From: DATKDP01 sp035546335
GTDB lineage: Bacteria; Acidobacteriota; Thermoanaerobaculia; Gp7-AA8
Length of the DNA: 64,000 bases
Assembly: GCA_035546335.1 (NCBI GenBank)
Contig: DATKDP010000106.1
Location: forward strand, 1 to 64,000
Reading direction: 5' to 3'
The position numbers were made by a program, and so were the translations under genes. The notes under the pieces were generated by a model. It was not told the origin of the DNA, searched no databases, and saw nothing but the letters and a program-made list of their open reading frames with translations. Shown here piece by piece: positions 8,601-16,675 of the stretch (positions are counted from its first letter, which is position 1; every line of letters begins with the position of its first letter).

Positions 8601-8800
8601 GGCCGAAGATTCCGATCTTCGGTCCGGTGACGGGCGACGGTGTCAGCGAGTCGGGACGCTCGTCGCGGACAGTAACCGCGTGATGGTCGGTTGCATCGTC
8701 GCGGATGGGACAGAGGCGGGCGCGGGACGCCCGCTCTCCCCTGCATTGGACCTGAGGGAAGATCCCTCGCCTTCCCGCCCGCCCGCTCGGGATGCCAGCA
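8601..8800. repeat. Composite repeat island: TTCCGA-loop hairpin (C), 29-mer (G), inverted family A
   Basis: The 3' end of the CheB/R gene is followed after four bases by arms GGCCGAAGA and TCTTCGGTC around loop TTCCGA (8601-8625). A conserved body of about 110 bp follows, then the 29-mer at 8711-8740, then an inverted family A copy (8741-8800). The same order recurs at 22753-22915 and, inverted, at 49921-50060. It occupies the whole gap between convergent genes. Confidence 0.9.
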
Positions 8801-8803
8801 GAT

Positions 8804-9226
8804 CTACCGGCGGATGACGATCCGGCGTCTGACCGACTCGATCTCCTCGCGGAGAAAGTCGAGTTGGGCGAGGAGCTCTTCGATCTGCATCGCGAGCTTT
8901 CGTGTTTCGCGTCGCGGCCCGACCGCCTTGCGCCTCCTCGCGGCCTCGGTGAGCTGCTGCCAGAGCTCCATCCGCTCGTCGAACTGCAGACTGCTGATGG
9001 CCTGAACCAGGCCGCTCTTGAGAACGACCTCGTTCTCGCCCTGAATCAGCTGGCCGGCATTCAGCTCGAGAATGGCGGCGAGCCTCAGGAACAATGCGAG
9101 GTCGAGCGCCTGCTTGCTCGTCTCGATGCGCGAAAGCGTGGCCGTGCTGATCGCTGCCTTGCCTGCGATGTCGTTCAGCGACAAACCCTGCGCACGCCGC
9201 GCAGCTCTCAGTTTTTCCCCGATCAT
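8804..9226 (-). CDS. XRE-family HTH transcriptional regulator with C-terminal coiled coil
   Basis: The 140-residue protein opens with a Cro/C1-type helix-turn-helix (IGEKLRAARRAQGLSLNDIA, then STATLSRIETSKQALDL, about 1-60). The rest (about 65-140) is charged and helical, ending in a likely coiled coil with EELLAQLDFLREEIESVRR. This suggests a dimeric DNA-binding protein with a self-associating tail. The ATG at 9226 is used; a GTG at 9256 with a better-placed purine stretch is the alternative. The region upstream is unusually AT-rich and holds TATTAT on the minus strand (9294-9299) and repeated CTCGAA motifs (about 9315-9335), which could be promoter and operator. The target genes are unknown. 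Confidence 0.8.
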   Translation of the reverse strand: MIGEKLRAARRAQGLSLNDIAGKAAISTATLSRIETSKQALDLALFLRLAAILELNAGQLIQGENEVVLKSGLVQAISSLQFDERMELWQQLTEAARRRKAVGPRRETRKLAMQIEELLAQLDFLREEIESVRRRIVIRR

Positions 9227-9351
9227 GAGTAGATAGGGCCCTCCTCGACCCTCCACTCAGGCAACTATGCAAATCATCGCCCCACTTTCCCAGATAATAC
9301 AGAAAATCGAAGAAAGTTCGAGAATTTTCGAGGCGAACTGGTGAGCGCGGA

Positions 9352-9750
9352 TCAGTTCGTCGTGCCGAAGACCAGCGTCGGGCGAGGTGCGTTGCGAAGT
9401 GAGACGGGAAGGCGTGTCGCACAGCAGGCTCTCTCGAGCACCATCCGATCTCGCTGCATTTCCCGAACATCGGCAGCCGCGTCGAGAGCGGCCTCGAGCA
9501 GGTGACGATACGGATCGTCGATCGGCGCGAGACCGTAGTGGATCCACTTCCCGTCGCGCCGTGCGGTGACGAGGCCGGCCTTCCTGAGATGCCCGAGGTG
9601 ACGCGAGATCTTCGGCTGCGGCTCGCCCAGAACCTCGACGAAGAAGCAGACGCAGACTTCGCCTCCGCGCATCAGGTGGAGGAGGCGAAGGCGCGTGCGG
9701 TCGGCCAGCGCCTGAAAGAAGGAGTCGAGCGAGAGGTCGCGATCGGTCAT
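9352..9750 (-). CDS. ArsR/SmtB-family metalloregulator
   Basis: The 132-residue winged-helix repressor has the family core LFQALADRTRLRLLHLM-like start, the recognition region QPKISRHLGHLRKAGLV and wing DGKWIHYGL. The sequence EVCVCFFVEVL carries a Cys-x-Cys at the alpha-3 position where ArsR proteins have ELCVCDL, so thiol coordination of arsenite, antimonite or another soft metal is plausible. Two further cysteines (ACCATRLP) lie near the C-terminus. No arsenic-resistance gene is adjacent; the divergent neighbour is a beta-barrel protein. The start codon lies 6 nt after a TATCAT box, so the mRNA is probably leaderless. An operator was not identified. Confidence 0.88.
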   Translation of the reverse strand: MTDRDLSLDSFFQALADRTRLRLLHLMRGGEVCVCFFVEVLGEPQPKISRHLGHLRKAGLVTARRDGKWIHYGLAPIDDPYRHLLEAALDAAADVREMQRDRMVLERACCATRLPVSLRNAPRPTLVFGTTN

Positions 9751-9756
9751 TAAACG

Positions 9757-9762
9757 ATGATA
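9757..9762 (-). promoter_or_regulatory. -10-like box TATCAT for the ArsR gene
   Basis: The minus strand reads TATCAT 6 nt before the ATG at 9750, with no room for a leader. Confidence 0.5.
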
Positions 9763-9846
9763 ACAGGTGCGCCGCCGAGTGTATTCGGCGAGACAGATGT
9801 GAACTGGCAGCCCCTGTGCAAATGCGAGCGGCGAGGGTAAGGCATC

Positions 9847-10545
9847 ATGAAGAGAATTCTGCTGATCTTTGCGGTCTGCGCCTTCACGGCCGGCGCGCTG
9901 ACCGCCCAGACATTTACGCTCGGCGGCCGTTTCTCGAACTATGCGACCGATCTCGACATCGGAATCGTCACCATCGAGACGGGGCGAGAGAGCTCGGTGG
10001 GAATCATCGGCGAGTATCGCGCCGGAGTCTTCGTCCTCCGGGGACAATTCGACCACGACTTCGAAGGAGGATTGTCGGCGGGACTGATCCCGATCGATCT
10101 GGCCGAGTACTCTCGCGATCGATTCGAAGCGACAGCGGGCTACGCTCCTCTTCCGTTCATCGACTTCGAGGCGGGGTTTCGGATGGAGACACTGAGCATC
10201 GGCGGCTTCAGCTTCTTCGGCAACCAGTTCTTCTCCGATCTCGACTTCGATCATCAGGCGATCGTCGTCGGCGTCAACGCGCATACCCAGTCGATGACTC
10301 CCGCAGGGTGGTACGGCTCGGCGCGCGCCTATATCGGCTCGGCCGATTTCGAATTCGAGGGCCTCGGTGTCTCCTCCGACACGACCGGCTACCGGATCGA
10401 GACCGGCGTCCCGATCGCCATCGGAACGAGTCGCTGGCACGTCACGCCCGGCGTCGAATTCGAGCACATCGAGACCGACCGCTTCGGGTTTCAGATCGAT
10501 TCGAACCGTTTCTTCGTGAACTTCGCGTATCGCTTCGGCGGGTAG
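9847..10545 (+). CDS. Outer-membrane beta-barrel protein, small
   Basis: The 232-residue protein has a signal peptide (MKRILLIFAVCAFTAGALTA, cleavage after about residue 20). Alternating polar/apolar strands continue to a C-terminal FVNFAYRFGG, with aromatic residues near the end as in outer-membrane barrels. The length fits an 8- to 10-strand barrel. A purine-rich GAGGGTAAGG precedes the ATG. It is divergent from the ArsR gene by 96 bp. I do not recognise a specific family; a porin-like or structural outer-membrane role is inferred. A convergent repeat island follows. Confidence 0.7.
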   Translation: MKRILLIFAVCAFTAGALTAQTFTLGGRFSNYATDLDIGIVTIETGRESSVGIIGEYRAGVFVLRGQFDHDFEGGLSAGLIPIDLAEYSRDRFEATAGYAPLPFIDFEAGFRMETLSIGGFSFFGNQFFSDLDFDHQAIVVGVNAHTQSMTPAGWYGSARAYIGSADFEFEGLGVSSDTTGYRIETGVPIAIGTSRWHVTPGVEFEHIETDRFGFQIDSNRFFVNFAYRFGG

Positions 10546-10547
10546 CT

Positions 10548-11030
10548 GTCATCCCGAGCGGTGGGTGGGTGGGGAGGCGAGGGATCTCTTCCGAGTGAGC
10601 GTCATCCTGAGCGAGGCGGATGGGTGGGCGTGAGCGAAGGATCTGCGTTCTTACACAGTTGCCGATCGCAGATCCTTCACTCACACCCTCCCCCCGGCCC
10701 TCGTTCAGACGGGACGGTCGGTCGAATGCGGCAGGTGAGTCCGCACGAGGACGCCCGACCCCCAGCCGAGCGTCCCGATCGCTCATCCCGTCGCTCGTCC
10801 ACCAGGCCGAAGATCGGAGTCTTCGGCCACGCTGTCATCCCGAGCCTTTTCACAGCGCGCGCGCTGCGGCTGAGAGTCATGACAAACCCGGTCATTCCGA
10901 GCGGGGCGGTGGGCGAGGAACCGCTGCCCGACGACCAGAAAACCCGCATGAATACTGGTTTGTCATTGGAAGCGGGTGGTCGGGCGGGGAGGCGAGGGAT
11001 CTCCCCTCAGGTCCAATGCTTCCGAGTGGT
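10548..11030. repeat. Dense repeat island with families A, B, C and E
   Basis: The 495-bp convergent gap holds family A (10548-10590), a full palindromic family B copy (10604-10706), and an inverted family E segment (10728-10770, GAGGACGCCCGACCCCC). A C hairpin follows at 10805-10828, with arms GGCCGAAGA and TCTTCGGCC. Then come a partial A (about 10888-10910) and another A (10960-11030). No gene is visible between 10546 and 11040. Confidence 0.9.
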
Positions 11031-11040
11031 AGAGAGTCAT

Positions 11041-11511
11041 TCAGCGCCGGCTCTTCCAATAATCGCGAAAAGCACGGAGCCGTGGAAGAGACTCGCGATC
11101 TTTCACGCGGTTTGCGGCGGCTTTGCTCGCGACGATGTCGTCGGGATGACACACGGGAAAGCCCTCCACGTCGATCCGTCGCCGCCACGCGTCATCGAAG
11201 TGCTCGATCCCGTCGGGAGCGAACACGAGATCGAGATCAAAGGGGCCATTCTTGAGCTGGATGAAATCTTTCCCTCGCAGAATTTCGCGCTCCTGCTCGT
11301 CCGAAAGGGCAAAGTCTAAATCGCGAAGGGCAGAAACGAGCGCTTCGCAGTTCTGCGGTGACCTCTCCACGAAGAGATCGGCATCCTGAGTCGTATCGGG
11401 AAATCCGAGGAGGATCGCGCCCGATTTGCCGATGAACAGGTACCGCACGCCGCGGCGTTCGAACGCATCACGAATCTCTTCTGCCTGACGGTAGTCGAAG
11501 GCGTCAGCCAT
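11041..11511 (-). CDS. Nucleotidyltransferase-fold protein, possible toxin-like partner
   Basis: The 156-residue protein carries YLFIGKSGAILLGFPDTTQDADLF, a minimal nucleotidyltransferase signature (hG[G/K]SA then an acidic pair, here DAD near residue 44). A later acidic FDLDLVF (about 93) would supply the third carboxylate. This matches small nucleotidyltransferase proteins of AbiEii/MNT-like or DUF6036 type, some of which are toxins. It starts three bases after the stop of a 79-residue gene, so the two form one transcript. A similar two-gene arrangement occurs at 50035-50861. Substrate and toxicity are unknown. Confidence 0.65.
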   Translation of the reverse strand: MADAFDYRQAEEIRDAFERRGVRYLFIGKSGAILLGFPDTTQDADLFVERSPQNCEALVSALRDLDFALSDEQEREILRGKDFIQLKNGPFDLDLVFAPDGIEHFDDAWRRRIDVEGFPVCHPDDIVASKAAANRVKDRESLPRLRAFRDYWKSRR

Positions 11512-11514
11512 CTC

Positions 11515-11754
11515 TCACGATCGCCCGTAGCCGAGCCACGACGGCAGGTTCTCCTCGCACCAGACACGGTACTCGGCCATCGTTTCGAACGCGCGAAACG
11601 GCTCGTCGTCGAGCACCGGTTTGTACGTCCGGATGAAGGCATACCTCATGCGTTGCTGAAGCGGCCGCCTCGCGGCAGCCTCGAACTCAGCGATCCACTC
11701 GTCGTGCTGCCGGGACGATGGCGTGCCGGACTCTTCGAGCGCCTGGTTCGGCAT
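11515..11754 (-). CDS. Small helical protein paired with a nucleotidyltransferase
   Basis: The 79-residue protein is helical and charged (DEWIAEFEAAARRPLQQRMR, then a Trp-containing VWCEENLPSWLGYGRS). I do not recognise a family. Its position directly before a nucleotidyltransferase gene suggests a cognate partner or antitoxin. The ATG at 11754 lies 6 nt after a TACAAT box, indicating a leaderless transcript that starts this module independently of dsbD, which ends 19 bp upstream. Confidence 0.6.
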   Translation of the reverse strand: MPNQALEESGTPSSRQHDEWIAEFEAAARRPLQQRMRYAFIRTYKPVLDDEPFRAFETMAEYRVWCEENLPSWLGYGRS

Positions 11755-11760
11755 GGCGGG

Positions 11761-11766
11761 ATTGTA
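11761..11766 (-). promoter_or_regulatory. -10-like box TACAAT for the nucleotidyltransferase module
   Basis: The minus strand reads TACAAT 6 nt before the ATG at 11754. Confidence 0.5.
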
Positions 11767-11773
11767 CCTCGGC

Positions 11774-13678
11774 CTACTGCACGTTTTTCAAACGCGCCAG
11801 GAACTTCCGGGCGTTCTCGAATCCGGTGAGGCGAAGATGCTCGAGCTCGTGACCGTTCGAATCGAGAAACACGATCGTCGGCACTCCGATGATTCCGTAC
11901 TGCTGTGAGAGCGCCTCGGTTCGCGGATCACCGGCAACGGTCAGGTCCGCCTTCAGCTTCACGAACCGTCGCGATTCCTCGGTCACCAGCGGATGCGAGA
12001 ACGTCTTCGCATCGAGCTCCTTGCAGGGAAGGCACCAGTCGGCATAGAAGTCGATCACCACCGGCTGCCCTCCGGATCTGGCACTCGTCAGGAGTGCTTC
12101 GTCGTACTTTTTCCACTCGCTCGAATCCGATGCCTGGCGGCTCGGAATCGCGAAGAGAGTTCCGGCCACGAGCAGCACGAGTGCCGCGCCGATGCGCACG
12201 CCGCGCCCGGCCACACTCTTTCGGCCGGCGAAGAAGAGGAAGAGCGCTCCGAGAATCAGGCTCGCCGCGACACCGCGCGCATAGATCGTGTCGCCGGTGA
12301 TCGGGCGAACGAAATAGAACGCCATCGCCACGAGGACGAATCCCATCGCGCGCTTGACCTGATCCATCCACGCGCCCGAGCGCGGGATCGCCGACAGTCC
12401 TGACGAAAAAATCCCGAGGATCAGATAGGGGACTCCGAGCCCGAGTGCGAGAAAGAAGAAGAGGAGAAAACCGACGAGCGGACTGCCGAGCTGGCTGACG
12501 AGAGCGACGAGCGAGATGACGACGGGGCCGACGCATGGAGCGGCCACGATTCCGACGAGCAGACCCATCGAGAGCGCTCCCGCATAGCCTCCCCGGGCCC
12601 CGGCACGGTCGGCGAGGACGTGCGGAACGCGAATCTCGTAGAGTCCGAACATCGAGGCGGCGAGAACGATCATCAACACCGCGAATCCGATCAGGACCGC
12701 CGGAGACTGCAGCCATGCTCCGAACATCCGACCCGAGAGAGCGGAGAAGACTCCGAGCGCCGAGTAGGTCAGCGCCAGCCCGAGAACGTAGGTGCTCGAA
12801 AGCGCGACACGCTGCATCCGCCGCTCACCGCTCTGCGCCGAGAAGAATGCGAGGGTGATCGGAATCAGGGGATAGACGCAGGGAGTGAGGTTGAGCGCCA
12901 GGCCGGCGATGAAGACGATGGCGAGAGTCAGAAGAAGGCCGTGTGCGGCGAAGGTGCTTCCGACATTGAACAGCGAGGCTGCTGCCGCTGCGCCTCCGGG
13001 AGTTGCGACCTGGGACGATGCCGGCGGTGGCGCATTGGAAAGGAGGGTGAAATCGCTCTCGCTCGCGACGGGTGGCATGTCATCGATCCGCTCGGTCGCT
13101 TGCGTGGCTGTGTCGTCGCGACTCGTCGAAGGACTCTTTCCCGAGTCGCCCACAGCGGCGGCGCCGCCGCCACCCGCCCCGCCGATCATCGCCGTCGCCA
13201 CGACGCTTGTTGGAGGCAGACAGATGTTGTCGTTGCACGCCTGGTAGCGAAGCTTCGCCGTCAGCGTGGAGCTTTCCGGGTCCGCCCGCCCGGCGAATGG
13301 AATGCGGATGGTTCCTTCATAGACCGCGAGGTTTCCGCCCGCGAAGTCGAACTTCTTCTCAAGGTGCGCCGGGTAGTCGATCGTCGTCGTTTCGATGCCG
13401 TTTCCTTCGAGCGTGAGGACGGTCGGGATGAAGAATTTCTCGATCGGCTTCCAGGAGTTGATGTGCCACCCGCCGGCGATCTCGGCGACGACGACTCCTC
13501 GCAGTTCGCCCTCTCGAAGCGGATCGACCTCGAGCGTCAGACGCACCAGGTTCTTCTCCGCGCGCGGCAGCCCGCCGATGTCGAGCTGAGCCGAAGCGTG
13601 CGAGGCGGACAGACAGAGTCCGAATGCGATGGCAAGTTGCGCGAGTCTCATCACGATGCTTTTCACGCTGCTCTTCAC
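11774..13678 (-). CDS. dsbD: Thiol:disulfide interchange protein DsbD
   Basis: The 634-residue inner-membrane reductase passes electrons from cytoplasmic thioredoxin to periplasmic proteins. A signal sequence (about 1-30) precedes a DsbD-alpha domain with QACNDNICLPP, whose two cysteines are the expected pair. A Pro/Ala linker follows. The eight-helix CcdA-like domain carries LTPCVYPL and AAPCVGPV, the two membrane cysteines. The C-terminal thioredoxin domain has DFYADWCLPCKELD. The length is slightly above E. coli DsbD. The GTG at 13678 overlaps the stop of the upstream thioredoxin/TPR gene (GTGA); an ATG at 13651 gives an even tidier signal peptide. The operon points to cytochrome c maturation or periplasmic disulfide repair, consistent with the multiheme NrfHA elsewhere in the window. 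Confidence 0.95.
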   Translation of the reverse strand: MKSSVKSIVMRLAQLAIAFGLCLSASHASAQLDIGGLPRAEKNLVRLTLEVDPLREGELRGVVVAEIAGGWHINSWKPIEKFFIPTVLTLEGNGIETTTIDYPAHLEKKFDFAGGNLAVYEGTIRIPFAGRADPESSTLTAKLRYQACNDNICLPPTSVVATAMIGGAGGGGAAAVGDSGKSPSTSRDDTATQATERIDDMPPVASESDFTLLSNAPPPASSQVATPGGAAAAASLFNVGSTFAAHGLLLTLAIVFIAGLALNLTPCVYPLIPITLAFFSAQSGERRMQRVALSSTYVLGLALTYSALGVFSALSGRMFGAWLQSPAVLIGFAVLMIVLAASMFGLYEIRVPHVLADRAGARGGYAGALSMGLLVGIVAAPCVGPVVISLVALVSQLGSPLVGFLLFFFLALGLGVPYLILGIFSSGLSAIPRSGAWMDQVKRAMGFVLVAMAFYFVRPITGDTIYARGVAASLILGALFLFFAGRKSVAGRGVRIGAALVLLVAGTLFAIPSRQASDSSEWKKYDEALLTSARSGGQPVVIDFYADWCLPCKELDAKTFSHPLVTEESRRFVKLKADLTVAGDPRTEALSQQYGIIGVPTIVFLDSNGHELEHLRLTGFENARKFLARLKNVQ

Positions 13679-14511
13679 GGGCGCGCGAGGACCTTCTCGA
13701 GCTGAGGAATCATGACGTTCACGTTCTCGATCAGCGACGATTGAGGATAGCGGTCCTTGAAGCGTTTGAGCTCGGCCAGCGATTCCGGATAACGTCCCTG
13801 TTCGAGATAGACCTGCCCCAGAAGGAAGGCTCCCTTCTCCGCCATCTCTCCCGCGGAGGCTTCGGACAGCAGCTTCTTGAGCGTGGTCGCCGACGCATCG
13901 TATTGCTTCTGATTCAACAGGCTGATCGCCAGGTTGTACCGCGCGAGCGCACGGACGTCGGCCGGAGTCTTCGCATCATCGATCAGCCCCTTCAGTCGCT
14001 TCTCCCCCTCGTTCCAGGCGCGGCGGGAGATGAGATCACGAGCGAGCTCGAGACGATACGGATAGTTGGTCAGGTTCTTCGGTTCTTCCTTCAGACGCTG
14101 GCGAAAGTCCTCGTACTTTCCCACGGTCTCGATGACGCGGGCGCTGAAGGGATCGGCGGGCGCATAGCCTGTGATGACACCGGCGATCATCAGATCCTTG
14201 TCCAGCAGCAGAAACGTCGGCAGCGAGCGGATCCCGTACTGAAGCGAGAAGCGAGTCCCCTCGCCACGGTCCTCCGTATCCAGCCTGAGGAGCACCATCT
14301 CTTTCGTCGCATTCTGAAACTTCTCGGAGGGGAAGACTTCCCTCTCCATCCGGTGACACCAGCCGCACCAGTTGGCGAAGAGGTCGACGAAGATGAGCTG
14401 GTTTTTCTGCTTCGCCACCGCCTGAGCCTCGGCGAGCGTCTTGTACCAGGTCGCTGCGAAGAGTCCGGGCGAGAGCAGCAATACGAGGAGAACGAGTAGT
14501 CCGCGCTTCAA
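13675..14511 (-). CDS. Periplasmic thioredoxin-like protein with TPR repeats
   Basis: The 278-residue protein has a short signal peptide (MKRGLLVLLVLLLSPGLFA) and a thioredoxin-like domain with FANWCGWCHRME (Cys near 49 and 52). From about residue 150 helical TPR-like repeats follow, such as ALARYNLAISLLNQKQYDAS and KGAFLLGQVYLEQGRYPES. The WCGWCH motif occurs in DUF255/thioredoxin_7-type periplasmic oxidoreductases. It probably receives electrons from DsbD, whose gene overlaps its stop by GTGA. It starts with TTG preceded by GGAGG at 7 nt. Confidence 0.85.
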   Translation of the reverse strand: MKRGLLVLLVLLLSPGLFAATWYKTLAEAQAVAKQKNQLIFVDLFANWCGWCHRMEREVFPSEKFQNATKEMVLLRLDTEDRGEGTRFSLQYGIRSLPTFLLLDKDLMIAGVITGYAPADPFSARVIETVGKYEDFRQRLKEEPKNLTNYPYRLELARDLISRRAWNEGEKRLKGLIDDAKTPADVRALARYNLAISLLNQKQYDASATTLKKLLSEASAGEMAEKGAFLLGQVYLEQGRYPESLAELKRFKDRYPQSSLIENVNVMIPQLEKVLARP

Positions 14512-14552
14512 ATAGAGGCCTCCGGTTCGGGCTAACGACCTCTCAGGAGAAG

Positions 14553-15311
14553 CTATTCCGAAACGGCGCCCGATCGCAGCCCGGCCGCACCGTTACGCCG
14601 GTACGCGTGCTCGCGTGCCGCCTCGATGAAGGCGCGGAAGAGGCGGCTTGCCGACTCTTCATCCGTCATGTCCTCCGGGTGCCATTGCACCCCGAGGTAG
14701 AAAGGATGAGCCGGATCTTCGAGTCCCTCGACGACGCCATCGGGTGCTTCTGCAGTGATCGTCAGTCCCTCGCCGGTCTTTTCGACCGACTGGTGGTGAG
14801 ACGAATTGACGTTGACATTGGTTCCTCCGACGACCTCGGCGAGCCTGGTACCGGCGCGGAGGGCGATGTCGTGGCGGGATCGCCCCTCGGGGGCGCTGGC
14901 GTGACGGATTCGGGTGGTGAGGGTCGAGTCGATGTCCTGAATCAGCGTCCCACCCGCGGCGATGTTCATCATCTGCAGCCCGAGGCAGACACCGAGCGCC
15001 GGAATCCTGCGTTCGCGCGCCAGGCGTGCCAGGGTGTAGTCGTTCTGCTGGCGGCGATGATCCATCGGCTCGACCGAAGGGTGTGCAACCGCTCCGTAGA
15101 GAGAGGGATCACAGTCGTTGCCGCCCGGCAGAAGAACGCCGTCGAGATGTGTGAGCAGCTCGTCGATGTTGTCCGACTGTGGAGGAATGATCAGCGGGAT
15201 CGCGTCCGCCTTGCGGATCGCGTCGACGTAGGTCATGTAGGCGAAGGCGCGCTCGCGAGTGCCCGGCGCGGCCTCCGTGACATCGGCTCCGATTCCAATG
15301 AGGGGTTTCAC
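14553..15311 (-). CDS. Class I glutamine amidotransferase-like gamma-glutamyl hydrolase (PuuD family)
   Basis: The 252-residue enzyme is of the peptidase C26 family, which hydrolyses gamma-glutamyl bonds such as gamma-Glu-GABA. It begins VKPLIGIGAD, shows LLPGGNDCDPSLYG, the nucleophile in GVCLGLQMMNIAAGG, and the His/Glu pair in GVQWHPEDM. The GTG at 15311 is chosen because it matches the usual family start and length. An earlier GTG at 15359 overlaps the serS stop (GTGA) and would add 16 residues. Downstream of serS on the same strand, it is likely cotranscribed. The physiological substrate cannot be told from context. Confidence 0.88.
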   Translation of the reverse strand: MKPLIGIGADVTEAAPGTRERAFAYMTYVDAIRKADAIPLIIPPQSDNIDELLTHLDGVLLPGGNDCDPSLYGAVAHPSVEPMDHRRQQNDYTLARLARERRIPALGVCLGLQMMNIAAGGTLIQDIDSTLTTRIRHASAPEGRSRHDIALRAGTRLAEVVGGTNVNVNSSHHQSVEKTGEGLTITAEAPDGVVEGLEDPAHPFYLGVQWHPEDMTDEESASRLFRAFIEAAREHAYRRNGAAGLRSGAVSE

Positions 15312-15355
15312 GTTCGTTTTCGCTCCGAATGTTTGATGGTCGAGTCGAATGGGCG

Positions 15356-16633
15356 TCACCGTTCCGGGGTCAATGTCTCAACGCCCATGTAGGGGCGCAG
15401 CGCTTCCGGAATGACCACCGTGCCGTCGGCCTGCTGGTAGTTCTCCAGAATCGCGACGAGCGTTCGTCCGACGGCGAGGCCGGAGCCATTGAGGGTGTGA
15501 ACGAACGCGGTCTTCCTGTTCTCGCCGCGATACCGGATATTGGCCCGCCGCGCCTGAAACTCGGTGAAGTTCGTACAAGAGGAGATCTCGCGAAAGGTAT
15601 TCTGCCCGGGCAGCCAAACCTCGAGATCGTACGTTTTCGCGGAGCCGAATCCCATGTCGCCGGTCGAGAGCGTGACGATTCTGTGGTGCAGCCCGAGGAG
15701 CTCGAGAATGCGGGCCGCGTCGCTCGTCAGACGCTCGAGCTCGTCCCAGGAGCTGTCCGGAAGCGCGAACTTGACGAGCTCGACTTTGTCGAACTGATGT
15801 TGCCGGATCAACCCCCGCGTGTCCTTGCCGTGCGATCCCGCTTCGCTGCGAAAGCAGGGAGTGTAGGCGCAGTACGACCTGGTCAGCTCGCCTGCATCGA
15901 GTATCTCGTCGCGATGGAGGTTGGTCACCGGGACCTCGGCTGTCGGGATGAGATAGAAGTCGCGCTCTCCTGCGAGCTTGAACAGATCCTCCTCGAACTT
16001 CGGAAGCTGCCCCGTGCCGCGCAGCGAGTCGGAGTTCACGATGAAGGGGGGAAGGACTTCCGTGTATCCGTGACTCCGGGTGTGCGTGTCGAGCATCAGC
16101 GAGACGAGCGCGCGCTCGAGTCGGGCACCGTTGCCGTACAGGACCACGAAGCGGGCCCCGGTGATCTTCGAGGCGCGCTCGAAATCGAGAATGCCGAGAG
16201 CCTCGCCGACTTCCCAATGCGGCTTCGGTTCGAAATCGAATTGCGGGGCGGCTCCCCAGATGCGCTCGACGCGGTTGGCGCTCTCGTCGGGACCGACGGG
16301 AACCGAAGCGTGCGGGACGTTCGGGAAGAGCAGCTCGATCTCACGAAGGTTCTGCTCGACCTCGGCGAGCTCCGCGTCGAGCCTCGAGATCTCGTCTCCC
16401 ACCAGGCGCATCGCCGCGATCTGTTCGGAGGCGTCCTGCTTTTCCTTCTTCAGCCGGGCGATCTCCTGCGAGGCGACGTTGCGCCGGTTCTTGAGCTGCT
16501 CGACCCCGGTGATGATCGTGCGCCGCCGGGCGTCGAGCTCGAGGAAGCGCTCGAGCTCGACCGACATCCCCCGGTTCGTCAGCGCCCGGCGGTAGTCATC
16601 GGTCGATTCGCGGAGATACTCTCTCGAAAGCAT
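15356..16633 (-). CDS. serS: Serine--tRNA ligase
   Basis: The 425-residue class II synthetase charges tRNA-Ser. The N-terminal long coiled-coil arm (about 30-100, with RRNVASQEIARLKKEKQDAS) is followed by motif 2 (FRSEAGSHGKDTRGLIRQHQF) and motif 3 (GSGLAVGRTLVAILENYQ). TAEVPVTN and the catalytic core are complete. Length is normal for bacterial SerRS. The ATG lies 8 nt after TATCAT, so a leaderless mRNA is likely. The serine deaminase genes lie just upstream on the same strand. Confidence 0.97.
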   Translation of the reverse strand: MLSREYLRESTDDYRRALTNRGMSVELERFLELDARRRTIITGVEQLKNRRNVASQEIARLKKEKQDASEQIAAMRLVGDEISRLDAELAEVEQNLREIELLFPNVPHASVPVGPDESANRVERIWGAAPQFDFEPKPHWEVGEALGILDFERASKITGARFVVLYGNGARLERALVSLMLDTHTRSHGYTEVLPPFIVNSDSLRGTGQLPKFEEDLFKLAGERDFYLIPTAEVPVTNLHRDEILDAGELTRSYCAYTPCFRSEAGSHGKDTRGLIRQHQFDKVELVKFALPDSSWDELERLTSDAARILELLGLHHRIVTLSTGDMGFGSAKTYDLEVWLPGQNTFREISSCTNFTEFQARRANIRYRGENRKTAFVHTLNGSGLAVGRTLVAILENYQQADGTVVIPEALRPYMGVETLTPER

Positions 16634-16641
16634 GGCCGGGG

Positions 16642-16647
16642 ATGATA
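16642..16647 (-). promoter_or_regulatory. -10-like box TATCAT for serS
   Basis: The minus strand reads TATCAT 8 nt before the serS ATG at 16633, within the 42-bp gap to sdaAA. Confidence 0.5.
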
Positions 16648-16675
16648 GTGCACATCGGCGGCTTTTGTCAGCGAT

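Noticed and set aside
10561..11319. Plus-strand frames of 210-250 codons across the repeat island at 10.6-11.3 kb
   Set aside because: They run through palindromic repeats and then antisense to the nucleotidyltransferase gene. They are translations of repeats, not genes.
15329..16645. Long plus-strand frame opposite serS
   Set aside because: Composition is the Arg/Glu/Val-rich shadow typical of GC-rich genes; serS on the other strand is complete.
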